This document shows, in pieces, positions 26,448-34,300 of a stretch of 64,000 bases of DNA. The stretch is from Kitasatospora sp. NBC_00374. Lineage in GTDB: Bacteria > Actinomycetota > Actinomycetes > Streptomycetales > Streptomycetaceae. The notes under the pieces are model-generated. The model saw only the letters and a list, made by a program, of their open reading frames with translations, made no database searches and was not told where the DNA came from. Made by a program: the position numbers and the translations under genes. The stretch covers positions 4,464,001 to 4,528,000 of the forward strand of contig NZ_CP107964.1 of assembly GCF_041434935.1 (NCBI RefSeq). The letters run 5' to 3'. Each line of letters opens with the position of its first letter. Positions within the stretch are counted from its first letter, which is position 1.

Positions 26448-26965
26448 AGGTCGGGGGCGAGCAGCGCGCGGACGCCCTCGATGTTCGCCGCCAGGTAGGC
26501 GCGCAGGCTGGGCGGTACGACGTTCACCGCGGTGACGCCCTCCCGGGTGAACGGCAGCCGGACGATCTCGTACTCGCCGCGCGGTGCGTCCACCTCCGGG
26601 CCGTGCCGCCGGGACGGGTCCATCGCGGAGAGCCGGCAGACGAAGAAGTGCTGGACCTTGACCCCGTGCGGGTGGGCCAGGGTGCCGTCCTCGTGATGGG
26701 AGTGCGCCACGGTGTCGACGAATGCGGGCACGACGTCCTCGACCTTGCCGCCCAGCTCCTCGTCCACCTCGCGGTGCAGGGCGTCCACGACGGTGCGGTC
26801 GGTGGGCTCGACGCCGCCGCCGGGGGTGATCCAGTACGGCGGACGGCCGGGCCGGGTGCGTTTGATCAGCACGATGGTGGCCTGGGCGTGCGGCCGCTCC
26901 TGGTCCACTTCCAGCAGGATCGCCCGTGCGGTGCGTTTGACGACAGGGCGGGCCGGGCCGGGCAT
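26441..26965 (-). CDS. NUDIX hydrolase
   Basis: 174 residues from the ATG at 26965, preceded by GGAGGTGGCC; a longer open frame upstream is not needed. The Nudix box is recognisable as GGGVEPTDRTVVDALHREVDEELGG (positions 26746-26820), matching Gx5Ex7REUxEExGU. Family members hydrolyse nucleoside diphosphates linked to another group, such as damaged NTPs, ADP-ribose or NADH. The substrate is not predictable. It is monocistronic and convergent with the globin gene. Confidence 0.9.
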   Translation of the reverse strand: MPGPARPVVKRTARAILLEVDQERPHAQATIVLIKRTRPGRPPYWITPGGGVEPTDRTVVDALHREVDEELGGKVEDVVPAFVDTVAHSHHEDGTLAHPHGVKVQHFFVCRLSAMDPSRRHGPEVDAPRGEYEIVRLPFTREGVTAVNVVPPSLRAYLAANIEGVRALLAPDLG

Positions 26966-27339
26966 GGCCACCTCCGGAGGGCGGGCGTTGTGCGGGATTC
27001 TGCCGCTCCCGGGAGGGGCTGAAACGCGTGCGGGCGGCCTATCGGGAAGATCTCGTTCCGCTGAACGGGTGAACCGGCGTGCCCGAGTGTGTCCCTCCCC
27101 TGGCATGGGCGCCCGCCCGGTGGGGCTTCGATCCCTCGGATGCCACCCGCATGCTTTTGTGATGCATCGGGCGAAATGGGGCCTGCGTCTTCGATTCAAA
27201 GGTAATTCTGGCATCGAGTGCGCGGGAATGATTGCAGCCCCGGCCGCCCTGTGCTGCAATGAGCGCCAATCGGGCGGCCGGAGCGACACGCTCCGGCTGC
27301 CCACCTGTGCACAGACTCGGGCTGGGGGCTGGGTGGGCC
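26966..27339. other. 374-base divergent spacer between NUDIX and ssgR
   Basis: Less GC-rich than its surroundings, with no open frame showing coding bias. It must hold the promoters of both genes. A short inverted ATGC/GCAT pair occurs around 27149-27165. I saw no consensus promoter or known operator that I would defend. Confidence 0.5.
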
Positions 27340-28116
27340 GTGGACCAGATCGCACAACCGCCGGACCGGCCGCCGGACCGGCCGCCCACGCTGATCACCT
27401 CGGTGCGGCGGGCGCTGCGCCTGCTGGAGGCGGTCGGCGGCCACCGGGACGGGGCGGCCGCCAAGCAGCTCGCCCGCTCCACCGGACTCCCCCTCGGCAC
27501 CACGTACCACCTGCTGCGGACCCTCACCCATGAGGGCTACCTGCGCCGCGTCGACGGCCGCTTCTACCTCGGCGCCTCCGTCGACTGCATCAGCCGGGCC
27601 GACGAACGGCAGACCGAGCGGGCCGACCTGCGCAGCCGGATGGCACAGCTCGGCGAAGAGCTCGACGCGGCCGTCTACTTCGCCGTGTACGAGGAGGGCG
27701 AGGTCCGGTTGGTCGACGTGGCCGACGGACCCGGCCGCCCGGCCGTCCAGGAGTGGGCCGACTTCCGGCTCACCGCGCACGCGCACGCGGCCGGTCTGTG
27801 CCTGCTCGCCCAGCTCGGCGAGGACGAGCGGCGCGACCACTTCGCCCGGCACCCGCCGGCCGGGCTCACCCCGTCCACCCTGACCGACGAGGGCCTGCTG
27901 CTGCGCAGGCTGGACCGGGTCCGCCCGACCGTGCCGGTGCTGGAGCGCCAGGAGTACGCGCTCGGCACGGTCTGCGCGGCGGTGCCGATCACGGTCGGCT
28001 CGGTGATCGCCACGATGGCGCTGTCGCTGCCCCTCGACCAGGCCGCCCGGCTGCCCGCCGCCGCGGCCCGGCTGCGCTCGCTGGTCGGTGCGATGTCGCC
28101 GTCGTTCGTGCGCTGA
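27340..28116 (+). CDS. ssgR: IclR-family regulator, SsgR-like activator of ssgA
   Basis: 258 residues from the GTG at 27340, with GGGTGGG upstream; the open frame extends to 27232. The winged helix covers residues about 18-80 (TSVRRALRLLEAVGG, AKQLARSTGLPLGTTYHLLR), and the IclR effector domain follows (GEELDAAVYFAVYEEGEVRL, YALGTVCAAVPITVG). The gene sits 217 bases upstream of an SsgA homologue in the same direction. In Streptomyces the IclR-type regulator SsgR has this position and activates ssgA. The symbol rests on that context. Confidence 0.85.
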   Translation: MDQIAQPPDRPPDRPPTLITSVRRALRLLEAVGGHRDGAAAKQLARSTGLPLGTTYHLLRTLTHEGYLRRVDGRFYLGASVDCISRADERQTERADLRSRMAQLGEELDAAVYFAVYEEGEVRLVDVADGPGRPAVQEWADFRLTAHAHAAGLCLLAQLGEDERRDHFARHPPAGLTPSTLTDEGLLLRRLDRVRPTVPVLERQEYALGTVCAAVPITVGSVIATMALSLPLDQAARLPAAAARLRSLVGAMSPSFVR

Positions 28117-28333
28117 CCCGTCCGGCCGCATCGCTCACCATGTGAAAAACCGCTCCTTGTCCGCCCCGTCGCCCACCAGGACGATGGGGCGCGGACGGGG
28201 AACCGCGGACACCGCCACCGGCGGGCCCGCCCTCCGGGGGCGCCGTCACCGTTCCACCACAGCGAACCGCATGTCCGGCCCCTCGCGTGGACCTCAGCAC
28301 GCGGCGGCCGGGCAGAACGAGAGGTACCGGCGC

Positions 28334-28762
28334 ATGCACAGCACAGTCCAGGGCCACATGGTCATGCACCTCGTGGTCTCGAACGAGCTCTCCTTCCGCA
28401 TCATGGTCGACCTGGAGTACGACGCGGCCGACCCCTTCGCGGTCCGCTTCACCTTCCATCTGCCCGGCGGCGACCCGGTCGGCTGGGTGTTCGCGCGCGA
28501 GCTGGTGGTCGACGGCATCAGCCGCCCCAGCGGCGAGGGGGACGTCCGGATCCACCCCGTCGGGGCGGAGCTCTCCGAGGTCCGCATCGTGCTGCACTCG
28601 CCGGAGGGCGCCGCCGTGCTGCGCGCCGGCACGCCGGCGCTGATCGACTTCCTGGCGCGCACCGACCGACTGGTGGCGATGGGCGAGGAGACCGCGGCCG
28701 GCGACCTGGACGCGCAGCTCGCCAGCATCCTGGCGGCGCCGGGGTGCGAGAACGCCGGCTGA
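28334..28762 (+). CDS. ssgA: SsgA-type sporulation and cell-division activator
   Basis: 142 residues from the ATG at 28334, with GAGAGG nine bases upstream. The SALP (SsgA-like protein) family pattern is clear: LVVSNELSFRIMVDLEYDA, DPFAVRFTFHLPGGDPVGWV, FARELVVDGISRPSGEGDVR and LIDFLARTDRLVAMGEE. The N-terminal part and the upstream ssgR make it an SsgA rather than SsgB homologue. In streptomycetes SsgA stimulates sporulation-specific septation by helping place SsgB and FtsZ, and affects submerged sporulation. It acts in the cytoplasm at division sites. Its family is restricted to morphologically complex actinobacteria, which helps place the organism. Confidence 0.92.
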   Translation: MHSTVQGHMVMHLVVSNELSFRIMVDLEYDAADPFAVRFTFHLPGGDPVGWVFARELVVDGISRPSGEGDVRIHPVGAELSEVRIVLHSPEGAAVLRAGTPALIDFLARTDRLVAMGEETAAGDLDAQLASILAAPGCENAG

Positions 28763-28790
28763 GCGCACTCCCGCGTGCCGGCCCGCGTGC

Positions 28791-28815
28791 CGGGCCCGCG
28801 ACCGGGCCGGGCCCG
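28791..28815. terminator. GC hairpin between ssgA and the holin-like gene
   Basis: Two copies of the self-complementary CGGGCCCG (28791-28798 and 28808-28815) can pair around a 9-base loop between convergent stops. Confidence 0.45.
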
Positions 28816-28856
28816 CTGCCGGAGCCGATCCGCCGGTGGGCCGGCCGCGCGCGGCG

Positions 28857-29231
28857 TCAGTCGTCGCCGAGGGCCAGGCTGAGGCCCCACGAGACGATGC
28901 TGATGATCAGGGCGCCGAACAGTGCCGACCAGAAGCCCGAGACGTGGAAGTTCAGGTCGAGCTTGTCCGAGGCCCAGGAGGTGAGCCAGAGCATCAGCGC
29001 GTTGATCACGAAGGTGATCAGGCCCAGGGTCAGGATGAACAGCGGCAGCGAGAGCAGCTTGACCAGCGGCTTGATCAGGAAGTTCACCACGCCGAAGATC
29101 AGGGCGACCGCGATCACCGTGATCGTCTTGTGCCACCAGTCGTTCCCCGTCAGGGTGATCCCGTCGACGATCCAGGCGGCCACCCAGATGGCCGCCGCGT
29201 TGATGAGGGTTTTGATCGCGAAACTCTTCAT
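28857..29231 (-). CDS. Phage_holin_4_2 (YvlD-like) membrane protein
   Basis: 124 residues with four membrane helices (IKTLINAAAIWVAAWIVDGI, TITVIAVALIFGVVNFLIKP, LPLFILTLGLITFVINALML, GFWSALFGALIISIVSWGLS). The FGVVNFLIKPLVKLLSLP signature identifies the family named after holins but common on chromosomes. The function is unknown, and it is not evidence of a prophage here. It is divergent from the cupin gene. Confidence 0.88.
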   Translation of the reverse strand: MKSFAIKTLINAAAIWVAAWIVDGITLTGNDWWHKTITVIAVALIFGVVNFLIKPLVKLLSLPLFILTLGLITFVINALMLWLTSWASDKLDLNFHVSGFWSALFGALIISIVSWGLSLALGDD

Positions 29232-29320
29232 GACTGGCGATGGTGGCAGGCCGCCGCGCGCCAGGGAAGCTCCGGGCGGGGCTGGATTTCGACATCCCGC
29301 CCGGCCGAGGAAGGAGAACG

Positions 29321-29638
29321 GTGAGAGTCTTCCGGCTGGACGACCTGGAGGCCGAGCGCGCCCGGGGGCGGGGCGCCTACCTGCGGTTCCTGAAGGAGCG
29401 GAACATCTCGGCCGGCCTGTTCGCGCTCTCCCCCGGTGACACCGACCCGCAGACCCCGCACGCCCAGGACGAGATCTACCAGGTCGTCAGCGGCCGGGCC
29501 CGGCTGACCGTCGGCGACGAGACCACCACCGTCGGCCGGGGCAGCGTCGTGTACGTCCCCGCCGGGGTGCCGCACCGCTTCCACGACATCACCGAGGAAC
29601 TGCGCGTCCTGGTGGTCTTCTCGCCGCCCGAGGACTGA
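29321..29638 (+). CDS. Cupin domain protein
   Basis: 105 residues from the GTG at 29321, with AAGGAG six bases upstream. A single small cupin barrel shows the metal-binding motif TPHAQDEIYQVVSGRARL followed by VYVPAGVPHRFHD, so His, His, Glu and His ligands are available. The activity is not assignable. A TPP-type element and tenA follow on the same strand. Confidence 0.87.
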   Translation: MRVFRLDDLEAERARGRGAYLRFLKERNISAGLFALSPGDTDPQTPHAQDEIYQVVSGRARLTVGDETTTVGRGSVVYVPAGVPHRFHDITEELRVLVVFSPPED

Positions 29639-29691
29639 CCACCGGGGACGGCGCGCGAACCCCGCCGGGTAGGGTCGCCGCCAGGTACTCG

Positions 29692-29790
29692 AACACCGCG
29701 GGAGCCCGCAGCAGCGGGCTGAGAGGGCGCTGACGGCCGGCCGGCCGACGCTGCGCCGACCGCCAGAACCTGGCCGTGGCGCGGCAGGAC
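29692..29790 (+). ncRNA. Divergent TPP (THI-element) riboswitch upstream of tenA
   Basis: The 5' half matches the thiamine pyrophosphate aptamer: GGGAGCCCGC..., then GCGGGCTGAGAGGGCGCTGA, an extended variable stem, and GACCGCCAGAACCTGG. The 3' half does not. Where the thiC element in this window has GGATAATGCCGGCGTAGGG, this one has CCGTGGCGCGGCAGGACC. The pyrophosphate-sensing helix is therefore altered, and regulation by TPP is uncertain. Confidence 0.7.
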
Positions 29791-29823
29791 CGCAGCCCGG
29801 GTCGGGGAGGGAGCAGAACAGCA

Positions 29824-30486
29824 GTGGCACTCACCGACGAACTCTGGGCGGCCATCGAGCCGATCCACGCGGAGATCCTCGACCACCCCTTCATCGGCGG
29901 CCTCACCGACGGCACCCTGCCGCGCGAGGCCTTCCGGCACTTCGTCGTCCAGGACTCGCACTACCTGCGGGACTACGCCCGGGCGCTGGCGGTCTGCGCC
30001 GCCAAGGCGCCCTCGGAGGAGGACGTGCAGGCCTTCGCCGACGACGCGGTCGGAGCGATCGCCGCCGAGCAGGGCATGCACGCCGAGTTCCTCACCGCCT
30101 TCGGCGAGAGCGCCGAACAGGCCGCCGCGGAGCCCGTCCTGCCGACCACCCGCGCGTACACCAGCTACCTGCTGGCGACCGTGTACGGCGGATCGTTCGC
30201 CGAGGCGGTCGCCGCCGTGCTGCCCTGTTACTGGATCTACGCCCGGGTCGGCGAGCGGCTGCTCGCCGCGTCCTCCCCCGACCCGCTGTACGCCAAGTGG
30301 ATCGCCACCTACGGCGACGAGGCGTTCCAGGCGGTGGTGCGGCGGGTGCTCGCGCTCACCGACCGGCTCGGCGAGGAGATCTCCCCGGCCGAACGCCGAC
30401 GGATGGTCGAGCACTTCACCACCACCTCGCGCTACGAGTGGATGTTCTGGGACGCCGCCTGGCGCGGCGAGACCTGGCCGGTCTGA
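29824..30486 (+). CDS. tenA: TenA-family aminopyrimidine aminohydrolase (thiamine salvage)
   Basis: 220 residues from the GTG at 29824, with GGAGGGAG about ten bases upstream. TenA hallmarks are LWAAIEPIHAEILDHPFIGG, the FRHFVVQDSHYLRDYARALA helix, and the catalytic YGGSFAEAVAAVLPCYWIYA segment with its Cys, plus the terminal Glu in SRYEWMFWDAAW. The enzyme hydrolyses aminopyrimidine breakdown products of thiamine to recycle the HMP moiety. It is preceded by a TPP-type leader and followed by a strong terminator, so it is probably monocistronic. Confidence 0.92.
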   Translation: MALTDELWAAIEPIHAEILDHPFIGGLTDGTLPREAFRHFVVQDSHYLRDYARALAVCAAKAPSEEDVQAFADDAVGAIAAEQGMHAEFLTAFGESAEQAAAEPVLPTTRAYTSYLLATVYGGSFAEAVAAVLPCYWIYARVGERLLAASSPDPLYAKWIATYGDEAFQAVVRRVLALTDRLGEEISPAERRRMVEHFTTTSRYEWMFWDAAWRGETWPV

Positions 30487-30510
30487 CCGCGGCTGCGCCA
30501 CCCGCCGGGC

Positions 30511-30540
30511 CGGGGTTTCGGGGACGGCCCCGAGACCCCG
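30511..30540 (+). terminator. Terminator of tenA
   Basis: CGGGGTTTCGGGG (30511-30523) and CCCCGAGACCCCG (30528-30540) pair over 13 bases with one G-U wobble around an ACGG loop, 25 bases after the stop. Confidence 0.88.
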
Positions 30541-30684
30541 GCTCGGGGTGATCTCCGGGTTCTCTCGGGGACGGGAGACCTCGTTTCCGCAGATGCCGCC
30601 GCCTACGATCGAGATATCGAAAGCTACCGGGAAGAGCGGCGGAACGAGACCGACGCCGAGCCCGAGGGGAGAGAAGGAACAGAC

Positions 30685-30885
30685 ATGGCCGAGCTCTGGA
30701 AGTCGCTGCCCTCGTGGGTGCGCAACATCGTCGTCCCGATCCTGGTGCTGGTGCTGGCCTGGAACCTGATCTGGTTCGTCGTCGGCGTGGTCGGCACGCT
30801 GATCGCCCTGCTGCTCAAGGTCCTGGTCGTGGTCGGCGTCGCCGCCGCCGTGGTGATCCTGGTGAAGAAGGCCGCCAAGAGCTGA
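30685..30885 (+). CDS. Small membrane protein, DUF5326-like
   Basis: 66 residues, ATG at 30685 with AAGGA upstream. An amphipathic start (MAELWKSLPSWVRNIVVPIL) leads into two long hydrophobic helices and a KKAAKS tail. The pattern matches the DUF5326 small membrane proteins of streptomycetes, whose function is unknown. It ends in the bidirectional hairpin shared with the epimerase gene. Confidence 0.8.
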   Translation: MAELWKSLPSWVRNIVVPILVLVLAWNLIWFVVGVVGTLIALLLKVLVVVGVAAAVVILVKKAAKS

Positions 30886-30894
30886 CGGACCACC

Positions 30895-30929
30895 GGGCGC
30901 CCGCACTCCCTCAGGGGGTGCGGGCGCCC
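30895..30929. terminator. Bidirectional terminator whose loop holds the epimerase stop codon
   Basis: GGGCGCCCGCACTCCC (30895-30910) and GGGGGTGCGGGCGCCC (30914-30929) pair over 16 bases with one wobble. The 3-base loop TCA is the minus-strand TGA of the epimerase gene. It ends both the DUF5326 gene and the five-gene ole-like operon. Confidence 0.9.
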
Positions 30930-31798
30930 ACCGCCGTCAGCAGGCCGTCGAGGTCGTGCCCCGGCACCCAGCCCTGGCCGCGGGCCTTCGCGGTGTCCAG
31001 CACCACGCTGCGCGCCAACTGGTCCAGCGCGTACGGGGTCAGCTCCGCCGAGCGCGCCAACCGGGCCAGCGGCAGCGGCACATGGGCGATCCGCGCCCGC
31101 ACGCCGTACGCCCGCAGCACCCGGCGCAGCACCTCGTCGCGCAGGTACGGCCGGCCGTCGGTGATGTTGTACGCCCCCGGCGGCCAGCCGGGCGCCGCCA
31201 GGCAGGCCTCGGCCAGGTTCTCCACCGCCGTCAGGCTGAGCGGCACGTCGCGGCCCGGCAGCAGCAGCACCCCGGCCCGGACCCGGGACAGCAGCCGCGG
31301 CACCAGATGCGGATCCCCGAGCCCGTAGACCGCGCGCGGGCGCAGCACCACCGCGCCGGCCGCCAGCGCGAGCCGCTCGCCGAGCGCCTTGCTGCGGCCG
31401 TACCCGTTGAGGTGTCCGGCCGCGGTCGGCTGGTCCTCCCGGATCGGCGAGCCGCCGGTCCGGGGGTCGTAGACGCTGGCGCTGCTGACCCAGACCACCG
31501 GCCGGCCGGCGGCGGCCGCCAGCAGCCGCGCCGTGCCGTCGACGTTCACGGCGTACTGCTCGGCCTCGGCGGGGGAGCCGGGCGGGTGGTCGCCGACGGC
31601 GGCCGCGCAGTGCACCACCACGTCGGCGGCGCCCAGGTCGGGCGCCGCGCGGGACGCGTCCCAGGGCAGGTGGCGGCCGACCGGGCCGGGGCGGCGCCCC
31701 ACGCAGAGCACCTCGGCCCCGCTCGCCGCGGCGGCCCGGGCCACGTACCCGCCGCAGAAGCCGCTCGCGCCGGTGACGGCGATCCGCACGGCCCTCAC
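30911..31798 (-). CDS. NAD-dependent epimerase/dehydratase, OleD-like reductase
   Basis: 295 residues from the GTG at 31798, overlapping the P450 stop (GTGA). The Rossmann motif is RIAVTGASGFCGGYVARAAA; the active site shows VWVSSASVYD and the YxxxK of NGYGRSKALGERLA. It belongs to the extended SDR/3-beta-HSD-like group, the same group as OleD, which reduces the 2-alkyl-3-keto acid in olefin and beta-lactone pathways. It is the last gene of the operon. Whether the substrate here is a keto acid or a sugar nucleotide cannot be settled from sequence; the ketosynthase-ligase context favours the former. Confidence 0.82.
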   Translation of the reverse strand: MRAVRIAVTGASGFCGGYVARAAAASGAEVLCVGRRPGPVGRHLPWDASRAAPDLGAADVVVHCAAAVGDHPPGSPAEAEQYAVNVDGTARLLAAAAGRPVVWVSSASVYDPRTGGSPIREDQPTAAGHLNGYGRSKALGERLALAAGAVVLRPRAVYGLGDPHLVPRLLSRVRAGVLLLPGRDVPLSLTAVENLAEACLAAPGWPPGAYNITDGRPYLRDEVLRRVLRAYGVRARIAHVPLPLARLARSAELTPYALDQLARSVVLDTAKARGQGWVPGHDLDGLLTAVGARTP

Positions 31799-32832
31799 CC
31801 CCTTGGGACCGTTCCGACCAGCAGTGCGGCGTACCCGGGCAGGGCCGAGTGCCGGTCCACCCGGGCTCGCAGCACCGCCGGGCGGTACGGGGCCAGCGCG
31901 GTCAGGAAGTCGGTGAGCTGGACCCGGGCGAGCCGCGCGCCCGGGCAGGCGTGCGGGCCTGCGCCGAAGACCGCCTGCGCGGCGGCGGCCGGCTGCCCGG
32001 GCACCGCACGGTGTGCCTCGGCCGCGTGGCGGGCGACCAGCACCAGCCGGTCGCCCCGGCGGAGCGGGCAGCCCGCCACCTCGGCGTCGGCCGCCGCCAC
32101 CCGCGGCAGGATCGGCGAGGGCGCCGTCAACCGCAGGAGTTCCGCGGCGAGTTCGGGGGACACCTGCGGCCACAGGCCGGCCCGGGCGCACCAGGCGGCG
32201 GCCCGGGGCAGGGCGGCCACCGTGGTGTTGACGGCGGCGACCGCGACCATGGCGTCCAGCGGGTCGGGCAGCAGGGCGGTGAGGCTCGCGGCCGCGTCGG
32301 CGCCGGCCCGGCGGCGGGGGAACAGGCTCGGCAGGTGGTCGCCGGCCGCCGCCGACGCCGCCTCGGACGCGGCCCGGGCCAGCACCGTCGGCGCCGCGGT
32401 GGATCCGGTCAGGGCGGCGGCGGTCGCCCCGGCGAGCTCCCGGACGACCGGGACGAGGTCGAGCGGCCCGGTGAGGTCGGCGAGGCGATGCTCCAGCACC
32501 TGCTGCCACACCGGGCGCAGCCGCTGGACGCCGTGGCTGCCGAGCCGCTCGGCGAGGGCCCGCCGGGCGGCCCGGTGCGCCTCACCGTCCTGGTCGAAGA
32601 GCAGCCCGCCGTCGGTCAGTCCGGCCGCGGCGCCGCCGGTGGTGCCCTCGGCGGTGCGGTCCAGCGGCACCCGGGTCAGCACCTCGCGGTACACCTCGGG
32701 GTCGTGCACCAGCACCGTCCGGCCGAGCCGGAGCACCGGGCGGCGGCGGGTCGCGCAGAGCAGCGCGAACAGCACCGGATGGCTGCGCAGGTACACCCGG
32801 CGGTCCAGGCGGCGGGCGGTGGCGGTGCTCAT
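31795..32832 (-). CDS. Short cytochrome P450
   Basis: 345 residues from the ATG at 32832, overlapping the ligase stop (ATGA). The haem-binding loop is AVFGAGPHACPGARLARVQL with the thiolate C296. The K-helix ExxR is ELLRL in LAAELLRLTAPSPILPR. The I-helix has AAVNTTVAAL, with Asn where the usual acid of (A/G)Gx(D/E)T(T/S) stands. At 345 residues it is about 50 shorter than typical bacterial P450s, with much of the N-terminal beta region compact. It should be a monooxygenase acting on the operon's lipid product, with ferredoxin and reductase from elsewhere. Confidence 0.85.
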   Translation of the reverse strand: MSTATARRLDRRVYLRSHPVLFALLCATRRRPVLRLGRTVLVHDPEVYREVLTRVPLDRTAEGTTGGAAAGLTDGGLLFDQDGEAHRAARRALAERLGSHGVQRLRPVWQQVLEHRLADLTGPLDLVPVVRELAGATAAALTGSTAAPTVLARAASEAASAAAGDHLPSLFPRRRAGADAAASLTALLPDPLDAMVAVAAVNTTVAALPRAAAWCARAGLWPQVSPELAAELLRLTAPSPILPRVAAADAEVAGCPLRRGDRLVLVARHAAEAHRAVPGQPAAAAQAVFGAGPHACPGARLARVQLTDFLTALAPYRPAVLRARVDRHSALPGYAALLVGTVPRG

Positions 32833-34286
32833 CGCAGGCTCAGCTCCCTGGCGCACAGCCGGGCCGCGGCGGCCCGGTCGGGCTTGCGGGAGCGGCCCGC
32901 GAGCGGGATGTCGGCGAACAGCAGGGCGTCCGGGCGGGCGCTGCCCATCCGCTCCAGCGGGGCCTGCAGCGCGGTCCGCAGCCGGCGGCGGTCGGCGCCG
33001 GGCTGCGGCTGGACCAGGGCGACCAGCCGTTCGTCGCCGTCCCCGGCGGGCACGCCGACCAGGACGGCCAGGTCCACGCCGGGCAGGTGGAGCGCCGGCT
33101 CGTACAGGCCCGGGTAGATGTTCTCGGCCCGGCGCAGCACCATGTCCTTGCAGCGGCCGGCCAGCACGATCCGGCCGTCGGCGGTGAGCCGGGCGCGGTC
33201 CCCGGTCCGGACCCAGGGGTCGGGCTGCTCGCCCAGGTAGCGGTCCCGGGCGCCGGGACCGCTCAGCAGGAGCTCCCCGGTCTCGGTCAGCCGGGTGGCG
33301 ACGCCGGGCAGCGGGTGGCCGAGCAGGTCCCCGTCCGGTGTGAACGCGGACTTCTCGGACTCCTCGACGGCCGCCGCCGGGAACAGTTCGGTGAGCGCGT
33401 ACACCCCCCAGGCCTCGCGCGCCCCCAACCGCTTGACCCGGGCCAGGAGTTCCGCGCTCGCCGGGGCCGAGCCGGTCCACACCCGGCCGGTGAAGGCGCC
33501 GACGTCGCGCAGTTGCGGCGGGGTCAGGTAGGTCTCGTCGGGGCGCAGCCGGGCCAGCTGGCGGTCCAGCACCTTCGGCGAGCGGGCCGGCAGGGCGACC
33601 GTGGCCCCGGCGGCCAGCGCGGGGACCAGGACGAAGAAGGTGCCGCCGAGGACGGCGGCGCCGGGCTGCGGGCGGACCAGCCCGTCCACGGTGCGCATCC
33701 CCGCGGCCAGTCCGGCGCGGGTGTGCACCACGGCGCGGGGCGCGGAGGTGGTGCCCGAGGTGAAGACGATCACGGCGTCCCCGTCGCCGTCGTACCCCGG
33801 CGGCGGGGTGCCCCCGCCGCCGGCCAGCACGGGGGCACAGCCCGGCCGGCGCGGGCCGACGGTGGCGACCGGGCCGAGCTCGGCCAGCGGCGGCAGCGCG
33901 AGGTGGGCCCGGCGGGCGAGCGGCCCGGCCCAGCCGGCCACCGCCTGGGCGGCGGCGTCGGCCAGCACCAGCGCGGGCCTGGCCAGCGCCAGCCGGGCGA
34001 GCAGCACGTCGGGCCCGGCCTGCGGGTCGAGGACGGCGGCCCGCAGGCCGAGCCGGTGTGCGGCCAGCATCACGGCCAGCGCGCGTGGGCCGGGCCGGAC
34101 GGCCACGCCCAGGGTGTCCCCGGGGCGCAGGCCGTACCGGTGGTGCAGCGCGGCGGCGTAGCCGTCGGCCAGGTCGGCGAGTTCGCCGCAGCGGGCTTTG
34201 ACGGTGACCGCTCCGCCGCGGGTGCAGCCGAGCACGGCGGGGCGGTCGGCGCCCTGGCGCAGGGTGCGTTCGAGCCGGTCCAGCAC
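32829..34286 (-). CDS. AMP-dependent acyl-activating enzyme (OleC/beta-lactone synthetase-like)
   Basis: 485 residues from the GTG at 34286, with GGAGG about ten bases upstream. ANL-superfamily motifs in order: AVIVFTSGTTSAPRAVVHTR (P-loop, with Arg for the usual Lys), TGSAPASAELL, VYALTELFPA, WVRTGDRARL, GRCKDMVLRRAENIYPGLYE and, at the C terminus, AGRSRKPDRAA with the Lys that closes over the adenylate. The N-terminal lid is short. Such enzymes form acyl-AMP from a carboxylic acid; OleC relatives use it to close a beta-lactone from a beta-hydroxy acid. It lies between a GT2 and a P450 gene in the ole-like operon. Confidence 0.8.
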   Translation of the reverse strand: MLDRLERTLRQGADRPAVLGCTRGGAVTVKARCGELADLADGYAAALHHRYGLRPGDTLGVAVRPGPRALAVMLAAHRLGLRAAVLDPQAGPDVLLARLALARPALVLADAAAQAVAGWAGPLARRAHLALPPLAELGPVATVGPRRPGCAPVLAGGGGTPPPGYDGDGDAVIVFTSGTTSAPRAVVHTRAGLAAGMRTVDGLVRPQPGAAVLGGTFFVLVPALAAGATVALPARSPKVLDRQLARLRPDETYLTPPQLRDVGAFTGRVWTGSAPASAELLARVKRLGAREAWGVYALTELFPAAAVEESEKSAFTPDGDLLGHPLPGVATRLTETGELLLSGPGARDRYLGEQPDPWVRTGDRARLTADGRIVLAGRCKDMVLRRAENIYPGLYEPALHLPGVDLAVLVGVPAGDGDERLVALVQPQPGADRRRLRTALQAPLERMGSARPDALLFADIPLAGRSRKPDRAAAARLCARELSLR

Positions 34287-34300
34287 GGTGGTGTGCCTCC

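Noticed and set aside
28857..29231. Evidence of a prophage from the holin-named gene.
   Set aside because: The family is named for holins but is widespread on chromosomes; no other phage gene is nearby.
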